This document shows, one piece after another, positions 20,010 to 27,509 of a DNA stretch of 64,000 nucleotides; the stretch's first letter is position 1, and the number at the start of each line of letters is the position of its first letter. This DNA is from an uncultured Bacteroidales bacterium (GTDB lineage: Bacteria > Bacteroidota > Bacteroidia > Bacteroidales > F082), in assembly GCA_947303085.1 (NCBI GenBank), contig CAMYXP010000001.1:558001-622000 (forward strand), written 5' to 3'. Below the pieces are notes generated by a model. That model made no database searches, was not told the DNA's origin, and saw only the letters and a program-made list of their open reading frames with translations. The position numbers and the translations under genes were made by a program.

Positions 20010-21004
20010 TGAATAACATTATTGTTTATTGTGAAGTAAAAGACGACGGCAAGATCGCCGATGTGAGTTTGGAGCTCTGTTCCAAGGCTCGTCATCTGGC
20101 CGACCGTCTCAACGTAAAAGTTGAGGCTGCTGTCATCGGCAACAATCTTAAAGGTATTGAAAACGAGCTGTTTACGCATGGCGTGAACACCGTTTTCGTC
20201 CTTGAGGATTCGCGTCTGAATTTCTATCAGACATTGCCGCATTTCAGTGCGATGACTAAGCTCATCGAGCGTGAGAAGCCGTATTCGGTACTCTTCGGAG
20301 CCACACCGGTCGGCCGTGACCTCGCTCCAAGAGTGGCGTCATATCTCCGCTGCGGTCTGACAGCTGACTGTACCGCTCTCGACATCGACGAGAACGGCAA
20401 TCTGATGCAGATCCGTCCGGCATTCGGCGGTAACATCATCGCAACCATCATCTGCCCTGACGCACGTCCTCAGATGGCCACAGTGCGTGAAGGCGTCATG
20501 AAGGTGGAAGTGTTTGAGAAACAGAAAGATACATCTGTTGTGAAACTCAACGCCGCTGAGTTTTTGAATGAGGCTGATTTCGCTGTGAAAATCATCGAGC
20601 GTAAGCTTGAGGAGAAGAAAATCGACATCAAAGGCGCTCCTATCATCGTTTCAGGCGGTTACGGCATGGGCTGCAAGGAAAACTTCAAGCTTTTGCATGA
20701 ACTGGCAGGTCTTCTCGGAGGCGAAGTCGGTGCCACACGTGCCGCTGTCGACGCTGGTTTCGCTGAACCAGAGAGACAGGTCGGTCAGACAGGCGTCACG
20801 GTGCGTCCTAAGGTCTATATAGCTTGCGGTATCTCTGGCGCGGTGCAGCACCGCTCAGGTATGGAACAGTCAGCGTTGATCATTTCTATCAATACCGATC
20901 CACACGCCCCGATCAATTCTATCGCAGACTACGTCATCACAGGTGATGCCGCAGACGTTGTGTCGAAGATGATAAAATATTGTAAATCAAATAGTAAGAA
21001 ATAA
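20009..21004 (+). CDS. etfA: Electron transfer flavoprotein alpha subunit
   Basis: A 331-residue ETF alpha subunit. The C-terminal FAD domain is intact, with GQTGVTVRPKVYIACGISGA, VQHRSGMEQS and INTDPHAPINSIADYVI. The N-terminal domain (NNIIVYCEVKDDGKIADVSLE) is of standard type, without a ferredoxin extension. Start overlaps the acpP stop and its own stop overlaps the next ATG, so acpP, etfA and the dehydrogenase appear translationally coupled. Confidence 0.94.
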   Translation: MNNIIVYCEVKDDGKIADVSLELCSKARHLADRLNVKVEAAVIGNNLKGIENELFTHGVNTVFVLEDSRLNFYQTLPHFSAMTKLIEREKPYSVLFGATPVGRDLAPRVASYLRCGLTADCTALDIDENGNLMQIRPAFGGNIIATIICPDARPQMATVREGVMKVEVFEKQKDTSVVKLNAAEFLNEADFAVKIIERKLEEKKIDIKGAPIIVSGGYGMGCKENFKLLHELAGLLGGEVGATRAAVDAGFAEPERQVGQTGVTVRPKVYIACGISGAVQHRSGMEQSALIISINTDPHAPINSIADYVITGDAADVVSKMIKYCKSNSKK

Positions 21005-22584
21005 TGAACTTTTATCAAGATAATAAAAGCCTCGCTTTCTATCTGAACCATCCTAAGATGGATGAGATAGTCAGAATGAAGGAAAACAACTTCGTGGACA
21101 CTGAGAACGACGAACTGGCACCGAAGAACGTGGAAGACGCCATCGACAACTACGACAAGGTGTTGGACATAGTCGGTGAGCTTTGCGGTGACGTTCTCGA
21201 CCCGAATGCAGAGGCTGTTGATATTGAAGGTCCGAAAATCGTTGACAACGCTATCGTTTACGCAAAGGGCACACAGCAGAACCACGAGGCTATGCGTGAC
21301 GCTGGTCTTTACGGAATGGCTTTGCCACGCAAATACAACGGACTTAACTTCTCATACGTGCCTTACGTGATGGCAGCTGAGATGGTTTCTCGCGCTGACG
21401 CTGGTTTCGCCAACATCTGGGGCTTGCAGGATTGCGCCGAGACAATCCTCAAATTCGCTGACGACGCTATCAAAGACGAGTATTTGCCACGTATCTACAA
21501 AGGCGACACTTGCTCAATGGACCTCACAGAGCCTGACGCTGGTTCAGACCTTCAGTCAGTGCAGCTGAAAGCCACATTCGATGAGAAGACAAACTGCTGG
21601 AGACTCAATGGTGTGAAACGTTTCATCACAAACGGTGACGCTGACATAAAGTTAGTGCTTGCACGTTCAGAAGAAGGCAGCACCGACGGCCGTGGTCTTT
21701 CACTTTTCGTTTACGACAGAAAAGAAAAAGCCGTGACAGTCAGAAGAATTGAGAATAAGATGGGTATCCACGGTTCACCTACAGCAGAGTTGGTGTTCAA
21801 TAACGCTCCTGCAAAACTCGTCGGTGACCGTAAGATGGGACTTATCAAATACGTCATGTCGTTGATGAACGGAGCACGTTTAGGCGTTGGCGCACAGTCA
21901 GTCGGACTCGCTGAGGCGGCAGTCCGCGACGCAGAGGAATACGCCGACCAGCGTGAGCAGTTTGGCAAGAAAATCAGAGAGTTTGTAGCTGTCCAGGACA
22001 TCCTCGACTTGATGCGCGCCAAGACTGACGCAGCTCGCTCATTGCTTTATGAGACAGCACGTTACGTTGAGACAAACAAGAAGATCGCCGACATGTTGAC
22101 ACCAGTATTGAAGATGTTTGCCAGCGAATGGGCCAACCAGATCGCTTACGACGACATCCAGATTCACGGTGGTTCAGGCTTCATGAAAGAATACAAATGC
22201 GAGCGTTTGTATCGTGACGCGCGTATTTTGACCATTTACGAAGGCACATCGCAACTTCAGGTTGTGGCAGCGGCGCGTTTCCTTGGCAACGGCGCTTACC
22301 TCAAGTACATCGCTGACCTTGATAACTTCGAATATTCTGAGGAATTACTGCCATTACGCGACAAGCTTCGTGCCATGACAGAAAAATATAAAGAAATTTT
22401 TGACCTTTCGGGCAATAAAGAGACCCACCATAGACGTTTAGTAGAAGCGGTTGGTTTCATCATCATGGGTTACCTGATGCTTCAGGACACCACCCGTTGT
22501 GCGGATTTCAAGAAATCATGCGAGAATATTATTAAATTAGGTCAAGGAGAAATTGCAAAATCATACGAATATGTTAAAGAATAG
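21004..22584 (+). CDS. Acyl-CoA dehydrogenase family flavoprotein
   Basis: A 526-residue member of the acyl-CoA dehydrogenase family. Domains in order: a divergent N-terminal helical part (about 1-165), the FAD/substrate strand domain with MDLTEPDAGSDLQSVQLKA (172-190) and FITNGDADI, then the C-terminal helical domain with the catalytic glutamate E413 in TIYEGTSQLQ. About 100 extra residues follow (430-526). It is longer than the roughly 380-residue butyryl-CoA dehydrogenases. Coupled to etfA and overlapping fabG by 14 bases, it may serve as the enoyl-reducing step of this operon. Beta-oxidation-type oxidation is the alternative. Confidence 0.9.
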   Translation: MNFYQDNKSLAFYLNHPKMDEIVRMKENNFVDTENDELAPKNVEDAIDNYDKVLDIVGELCGDVLDPNAEAVDIEGPKIVDNAIVYAKGTQQNHEAMRDAGLYGMALPRKYNGLNFSYVPYVMAAEMVSRADAGFANIWGLQDCAETILKFADDAIKDEYLPRIYKGDTCSMDLTEPDAGSDLQSVQLKATFDEKTNCWRLNGVKRFITNGDADIKLVLARSEEGSTDGRGLSLFVYDRKEKAVTVRRIENKMGIHGSPTAELVFNNAPAKLVGDRKMGLIKYVMSLMNGARLGVGAQSVGLAEAAVRDAEEYADQREQFGKKIREFVAVQDILDLMRAKTDAARSLLYETARYVETNKKIADMLTPVLKMFASEWANQIAYDDIQIHGGSGFMKEYKCERLYRDARILTIYEGTSQLQVVAAARFLGNGAYLKYIADLDNFEYSEELLPLRDKLRAMTEKYKEIFDLSGNKETHHRRLVEAVGFIIMGYLMLQDTTRCADFKKSCENIIKLGQGEIAKSYEYVKE

Positions 22585-23308
22585 AGTAGCAATCGTTACC
22601 GGTGCCGCCCGCGGTATCGGAAAGGCAATCGCCAAACGTTATGCCATGGAAGGCTGCAACATCGCGATTACCGATATCAATGAAGACAACATCAAAGCCA
22701 CCGTCGCTGAACTCAGCGAACTCGGCACAACAGTGAAGGGTTATGTCTCAAACGCAGCTGATTTCGCTGACGTTGAAAAGACCGTCGCTAAGATTGCTGA
22801 AGACTTCGGTAGAATCGATATCCTCGTGAACAACGCAGGTATCACCAAAGACGGCTTGATGCTTCGTATGACAGAGGCTCAGTGGGATGCAGTTCTCACA
22901 GTGAACTTGAAGTCGGCATTCAACTACATCCACGCCGTGTTGCCAATCATGGCACGCCAGAAGGGTGGTAGCATCATCAATATGGCAAGTGTTGTCGGTG
23001 TTTCAGGTAATGCCGGACAGGCCAACTATTCAGCATCAAAGGCCGGTTTGATTGGTCTCGCCAAGTCAATCGCTAAGGAAATGGGTAGCCGTGGCATCCG
23101 TGCCAACTGCATCGCTCCAGGTTTCATCGAGAGCGACATGACACGCGCACTTCCTGAAGAGGTGAGAAAAGACTGGGCAACCAAGATTCCGTTGAGAAGA
23201 GGCGGTACACCTGAGGATGTTGCCAATGTGGCATTATTCCTCGCATCAGACCTCTCAAGCTATGTCACCGGTCAGGTGATCAACTGCTGTGGCGGTATGC
23301 AGTGCTAA
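22571..23308 (+). CDS. fabG: 3-oxoacyl-ACP reductase (FabG family)
   Basis: A 245-residue short-chain dehydrogenase that reduces 3-ketoacyl-ACP with NADPH. The cofactor motif is TGAARGIGKAIA (about residues 9-20), NNAGITKDGLMLRM follows, and the catalytic Ser, Tyr and Lys are in NMASVVGVSG and NYSASKAG. The ATG at 22571 overlaps the dehydrogenase gene by 14 bases. It is the last gene of the operon; a hairpin follows. Confidence 0.94.
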   Translation: MLKNRVAIVTGAARGIGKAIAKRYAMEGCNIAITDINEDNIKATVAELSELGTTVKGYVSNAADFADVEKTVAKIAEDFGRIDILVNNAGITKDGLMLRMTEAQWDAVLTVNLKSAFNYIHAVLPIMARQKGGSIINMASVVGVSGNAGQANYSASKAGLIGLAKSIAKEMGSRGIRANCIAPGFIESDMTRALPEEVRKDWATKIPLRRGGTPEDVANVALFLASDLSSYVTGQVINCCGGMQC

Positions 23309-23338
23309 GAGTTAATGATAATGTTAATAATAAATTGC

Positions 23339-23376
23339 ATGTAGAGACGCAAAATTTTGTGTCTCTACATTTTTTA
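23339..23376. terminator. Bidirectional terminator between fabG and anmK
   Basis: A long near-perfect palindrome ATGTAGAGACGCAAAA / TTTTGTGTCTCTACAT (23339-23354 and 23355-23370, one G-U pair) followed by TTTTTT. It separates the convergent fabG and anmK genes and belongs to the same GTAGAGACG family as the hairpins at 4647 and 46518. Confidence 0.88.
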
Positions 23377-24453
23377 TATAGAAGGATGAAAAATCCTTCC
23401 TGACGATGAATCTGATTCAGCACCTGTCACCGATTTTAACACGTTGATTTCGTTGAGGTTACGTAACAATCCGAGGAAGGCGAAGACGAGTGCCTCTTTG
23501 TAATCGATGATGTCGTTGGAAGGGATGACGACTTGGTGTTTTGTGTGCGCCTGAATACGTTCTACGAGGAATTTGTTTTTCGCGCCGCCTCCGGTGATTA
23601 ATAATGGTAGAGACGATGTGCGCATCGTCTTTGCAGCGGCATCATTGGTGGAATTGCTGATTTGAATGGCGATATGTTCCACTAATGTTGCCATCATGTT
23701 GGCGATGTCGTCGCGGTTTTCCAGCAATGGTTTTATGTTCTCCTCGAAGAATTCACGGCCTAATGATTTAGGATAATTTTGTGAATAGAACGGATGCGAA
23801 TTCAATGTTGTTAACAATTGATTGTCAATGGTTCCGCTGTGTGCAATCAATCCATCTTTATCATACGGTAACGATAAACGATTTGATAAATAATTTAATG
23901 CCTGATTCGCGATGCAGATGTCGTATGCAATGCGTTGACCGTCAACGTCGTATGATACGTTGGCGATGCCGCCTATATTGAGGCAAATCGGATAATCGGA
24001 AAACAATAGTTTGTCGCCAATTGGCACCAATGGTGCGCCCTGACCGCCTTTTAAAACGTCTTCGGTGCGGAAATCGTTGATTACCATCACGCCGCATTCA
24101 TCCGCAAGCGCCTGTCCGTCACCGATTTGGAGGGTATAACGTTCCTGCGGACGGTGAAAAATGGTGTGTCCGTGCGAGGCGACGATTTCTGGATGCAGAT
24201 GGTGTTTTTCGATGAATTGTTTAGTAACCTGGCCTAACAACGTACCATATTGATAATCAATGTGTTTTAATTGATTGTTATCGTAATAAAACGCATTTGC
24301 CAATGCATTTCGCCATTCATCATCGTAATCGAAATTGTCTTTCGCGACGATTTCAAAATGCCATTTGCCGTCGTTCCAGAAATCGACATCGACGAGGTCG
24401 ATGCCGTCGAGCGAACTGCCCGACATCAGTCCGATGATGTTGTATTTCCTCAT
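23374..24453 (-). CDS. anmK: Anhydro-N-acetylmuramic acid kinase
   Basis: Phosphorylates and opens anhydro-MurNAc released during cell-wall recycling to give MurNAc-6-phosphate. The 359-residue protein starts MRKYNIIGLMSGSSLDGIDL, the family signature, and also shows SHGHTIFHRP, INDFRTEDVLKGGQGAPLVP, NIGGIANVSY and ITGGGAKNKFL. Its start overlaps the murF stop by one base. A palindromic repeat lies in frame (23607-23630). Confidence 0.95.
   Translation of the reverse strand: MRKYNIIGLMSGSSLDGIDLVDVDFWNDGKWHFEIVAKDNFDYDDEWRNALANAFYYDNNQLKHIDYQYGTLLGQVTKQFIEKHHLHPEIVASHGHTIFHRPQERYTLQIGDGQALADECGVMVINDFRTEDVLKGGQGAPLVPIGDKLLFSDYPICLNIGGIANVSYDVDGQRIAYDICIANQALNYLSNRLSLPYDKDGLIAHSGTIDNQLLTTLNSHPFYSQNYPKSLGREFFEENIKPLLENRDDIANMMATLVEHIAIQISNSTNDAAAKTMRTSSLPLLITGGGAKNKFLVERIQAHTKHQVVIPSNDIIDYKEALVFAFLGLLRNLNEINVLKSVTGAESDSSSGRIFHPSI
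23607..23630. repeat. In-frame GTAGAGACGATG palindrome inside anmK
   Basis: Arms AGACGATG (23611-23618) and CATCGTCT (23623-23630) with a TGCG loop. On the coding strand it encodes KTMRTSSLP just before the ITGGG motif. The sequence matches the intergenic palindrome family. Confidence 0.7.
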
Positions 24454-25736
24454 TATAGCGAATCGATAATCTTGTTGAGATGAATGCCGTTTGAGCCTTT
24501 GACGAGGATGTCTTTACCCGTTAAAGGATGACTATTTAAATAGTTGATTAATTCATCAACGTTTTCAAATTTCAAATAATTGTAATTCTTTGCAACTTTA
24601 CTAAACTCAGGACCAACAAGATAAACATTTTCAAAATGTAATTCCTCTAAAAGTTTTAAAATACTGTCATGTTCTTGTTCTGATTCTTTGCCCAACTCTC
24701 TCATATCACCCAACACTAATAAACAATCATTCTTACAAATATTCTTAAAGTTCTTTATAGAGAAACTCATGCTCGTCGGATTCGCATTATATGCATCCAT
24801 CACGACGCGGTTTTTCGCTGTTTGAATCACCTGCGAGCGGTTGTTGGTAGGGCAGTAGTTCGACAAAGCGTCGACGATGTCGTTTTCTGCCACTTTGAAA
24901 TATGTTCCCACGCAGATGGCAGCCATGACGTTCTCGAAGTTGTAGTCGCCAACCAATTGAGTATCAATATTTTTGCCATTCCATTCGACTGAAAGATAAG
25001 GGTTGGCAGACAGTATTGTGCCTTTGACATCGGCGCTGGTTGTGCTTCCGTAGGTCACCTTATTAATATTACGTGCGAGGTTCATCAATAACTCGTTGTC
25101 GTGGTTGACGAAAAGCAAGCCTTTGTGTTCGGCAATATATTGATACATCTCGTTTTTTGTCTTGATAACGCCTTCAAATCCTCCGAAACCTTCGAGATGC
25201 GCGCGTCCGATGTTGGTGATGATGCCGAAGTTAGGTTTGCCGATTGCAGTCAGTTCATCGATATCGCCGGGATGGCTTGCGCCCATCTCAACCACAGCTA
25301 ATTCTGTCTCAGGCTTGATTCTGAGTAGTGTGAGCGGTACTCCCAGCTGGTTGTTGAAGTTGCCTTGGGTGAAGATGATGTTGTATTTCTTTGATAACAC
25401 CGCCGATACGAGTTCTTTTGTCGTGGTCTTGCCGTTTGTGCCTGTGATTCCGATTATCGGTGTCCCGAGTGTCTCGCGATGGTGTTTGGCAAGCTCCTGC
25501 AAGGCTTTCAAGCTGTCGTCGACCACAAACAAACGTTCGTGTTTCGGTAGGTCTTGCCGGTCGGCTATTACGCATGCTGCTATGCCTTCTTCGGCTACTT
25601 TCAGAGCGAAGTCGTTGCCGTCGAAATGTTCGCCTTTCAATGCCACAAACACGCAGTCTTTGCTGATGGTTCGGCTGTCGGTGGTGATGGTGTAAGCCTT
25701 CTTGTAAAGCTCGTATATTTTCTCGATGATGTTCAT
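24453..25736 (-). CDS. murF: UDP-MurNAc-tripeptide--D-Ala-D-Ala ligase
   Basis: Last cytoplasmic amino-acid addition in peptidoglycan synthesis. The 427-residue protein has the Mur-ligase layout: N-terminal UDP-binding domain (TTDSRTISKDCVFVALKGEH), ATP-binding domain with GITGTNGKTTTKE (about 96-108) and VVEMGASHPGDI, and C-terminal domain with MDAYNANPTSM and LGDMRELG. It is placed with anmK, linking synthesis and recycling of murein. It is separated from gldJ by a terminator. Confidence 0.95.
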   Translation of the reverse strand: MNIIEKIYELYKKAYTITTDSRTISKDCVFVALKGEHFDGNDFALKVAEEGIAACVIADRQDLPKHERLFVVDDSLKALQELAKHHRETLGTPIIGITGTNGKTTTKELVSAVLSKKYNIIFTQGNFNNQLGVPLTLLRIKPETELAVVEMGASHPGDIDELTAIGKPNFGIITNIGRAHLEGFGGFEGVIKTKNEMYQYIAEHKGLLFVNHDNELLMNLARNINKVTYGSTTSADVKGTILSANPYLSVEWNGKNIDTQLVGDYNFENVMAAICVGTYFKVAENDIVDALSNYCPTNNRSQVIQTAKNRVVMDAYNANPTSMSFSIKNFKNICKNDCLLVLGDMRELGKESEQEHDSILKLLEELHFENVYLVGPEFSKVAKNYNYLKFENVDELINYLNSHPLTGKDILVKGSNGIHLNKIIDSL

Positions 25737-25753
25737 TTGAGATACGTTTTATA

Positions 25754-25782
25754 TAAAAAAAGCCGTCAGGAAACGACGGCTT
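25754..25782 (-). terminator. Terminator after gldJ, just upstream of murF
   Basis: On the minus strand AAGCCGTC / GACGGCTT (25775-25782 and 25760-25767) with a 7-base loop, then a run of T. It lies only 18 bases before the murF start, so it either isolates murF from gldJ transcription or acts as an attenuator. Confidence 0.85.
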
Positions 25783-25803
25783 AAGTATTTGTTTTTCTTT
25801 GTA

Positions 25804-27285
25804 TTATCTTCCGGCAGCCGGTCTGATCATGTTCATGGCGCATCTGAAACCGATGGTCGATGATGACTGGTCTTCTTCGAGGAAGCGACGCACTGAAGGG
25901 CTGAGGTAGTAAGGACCGTCGGCCCATGAGCCGCCTTTGTAGACGCGTGAACGGTCAGAAATCAAAGTGGTCTTGCCGTATTCATACATCTGGTTGGTGT
26001 ATGTGTCCTGACCCTGTGTCTTGTTGTTCCAGTCGTTCTGGATTGTCGACTTGTAGTCACCGTCGTTGTGGTTGATGCCGTAGCTGTCGCGGAAATTCTT
26101 ACGTTCTGAGATCTCGTTTTGTGTCACAGGCACTTTGATGAGGTTGCCTGTTGAGTCGATGGCGTATTTGCCTGTTGTTGAGTCGATGACGTATTTGGTG
26201 AATTTATTGCCACGATAAGGGTTCTGGTCGGAGAAGTCCTCGAATGAGAGTGGACGGTAAGCATCGGCTACCCATTCCGAAACGTTGCCTGCCATGTTAT
26301 ACAAGCCGAAGTCGTTAGGCCAGAATGACTTGACAGGTGCCGGGAAGTCGGCTCCGTCGTTCAAACCGCCGGCGATACCCATATAGTCACCTTTGCCTCT
26401 TCTGAAGTTGGCGGCGAACTGTCCCATGTGGTCTTTGTAGTCGGAACGCAGACCGTCGGAGTACCAAGGATAAGCTCTGCGGTCGACGATACGCTCGTCG
26501 GTGGTGTTACCGATAAGACCTAAAGCGGCGTATTCCCATTCAGCTTCCGTGGGGAGACGATATTTTGGAAGGATGATACCGTCTTCCATTCTGGCATTAC
26601 GGGTGTTGCCGTTATTTTGTTTGATGCCGTTTGCCATTGTGGCATTATAAACGCCAGCGAGGTATGCATCGGTGCTGAAGTTATTGTCTCTATTCTGGTT
26701 AGGGTCGTAGGAGATGACACCCGCTTCGATGAGAAGGTTCTCGTTGACACGGTCGGAACGCCACAAAGCGAATTTGTTGGCTTTGAGCCATGACACGCCG
26801 ACGACAGGATAGTCGCGGTAAGCAGGATGTCTGAAATAAACCTCTACTAAAGGCTCGTTGTAGGCCATCGACTGAAACCATACCATGGTGTCGGGAAGGG
26901 CTGTGAGAACCTCAGTTGAGTTGCTGCCGTAAATCTTCGACAACCAATAAATATATTCAAGGTAATCGATATTGCTTACTTCGGTCTCGTCGATGAAGAA
27001 TGAAGAAATTGTGACCTGACGAGGGGAGTTGTCCCATTCGTAATAAACATTATCCATTGTGGCACCCATGGTGAACGTTCCACCTTCTATGGCAACCAGA
27101 CCCGGTCCCGGTTCTTGTGAGGAATAGTTCTGGAAGTCATAAATGTATTCGTTTTTAGGGTCGTTGTATTTCCATCCTGTTGTTCTCGACTTCTTGTTTG
27201 AAGACTTGTTGAAGCAAGATGTTAACATTACACAACAACCGAAAATTGCCAAAATAGTGCTGAATCTTAACTTATTACGCATCAT
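25804..27285 (-). CDS. gldJ: GldJ-like lipoprotein of the type IX secretion/gliding system
   Basis: A 493-residue lipoprotein with lipidation cysteine C24 (VMLTSCFNK) and a sulfatase-modifying-factor (FGE/SUMF1) fold: GLVAIEGGTFTMGATMDNV, DETEVSNIDYLEYI, YPVVGVSWLKA, YRLPTEAEWEYAA, NMAGNVSEWVADAY, VYKGGSWADGP and GFRCAMNM. The N-terminal TTGWKYNDPKNE block is typical of GldJ/GldK. I prefer GldJ over GldK (PorK) because it is divergent from porU-porV, the neighbourhood gldJ has in flavobacteria, and no porL-porM-porN follows. It is expected in the outer membrane facing the periplasm. Confidence 0.82.
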   Translation of the reverse strand: MMRNKLRFSTILAIFGCCVMLTSCFNKSSNKKSRTTGWKYNDPKNEYIYDFQNYSSQEPGPGLVAIEGGTFTMGATMDNVYYEWDNSPRQVTISSFFIDETEVSNIDYLEYIYWLSKIYGSNSTEVLTALPDTMVWFQSMAYNEPLVEVYFRHPAYRDYPVVGVSWLKANKFALWRSDRVNENLLIEAGVISYDPNQNRDNNFSTDAYLAGVYNATMANGIKQNNGNTRNARMEDGIILPKYRLPTEAEWEYAALGLIGNTTDERIVDRRAYPWYSDGLRSDYKDHMGQFAANFRRGKGDYMGIAGGLNDGADFPAPVKSFWPNDFGLYNMAGNVSEWVADAYRPLSFEDFSDQNPYRGNKFTKYVIDSTTGKYAIDSTGNLIKVPVTQNEISERKNFRDSYGINHNDGDYKSTIQNDWNNKTQGQDTYTNQMYEYGKTTLISDRSRVYKGGSWADGPYYLSPSVRRFLEEDQSSSTIGFRCAMNMIRPAAGR

Positions 27286-27472
27286 TATTAAATATTTTTA
27301 TACTTCATCAATAACTTTAAATCCTTGATATTATTGCATCAGACAACAAAAAAATGTGTTTGTTTCCCCTGCTGTAATTTCAAATTGCAATTATACGACT
27401 TTTTTTAATAGAAAAAAGTAATTTTTTTATATTTTTTTTGACAATGTTTTTAACAATAATATTTTAGATAAA

Positions 27473-27505
27473 TCGTTAAGATTAACGAAATAATGTGTAT
27501 CTTTG
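27473..27505 (+). promoter_or_regulatory. porU promoter with overlapping palindrome
   Basis: The -7 box TATCTTTG is at 27498-27505. A palindrome TCGTTAA-GA-TTAACGA-type (27473-27488; arms CGTTAA and TTAACG) lies in the -33 region. The box ends only 4 bases before the porU ATG at 27510, so the message is predicted to be leaderless. The rest of the 209-base gap between gldJ and porU is AT-rich; I found no clear gldJ promoter in it. Confidence 0.6.
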
Positions 27506-27509
27506 CAGA

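Noticed and set aside
25804-27285. Formylglycine-generating enzyme
   Set aside because: It has the fold, but also a lipoprotein signal and GldJ/GldK-type N-terminal block, lies beside porU-porV, and no sulfatase gene is near.
27286-27472. Possible small RNA or tRNA in the gldJ-porU gap
   Set aside because: The AT-rich sequence shows no cloverleaf or conserved RNA motif.
27495-27509. GTG start at 27495 for porU
   Set aside because: It is upstream of and overlaps the -7 box TATCTTTG.
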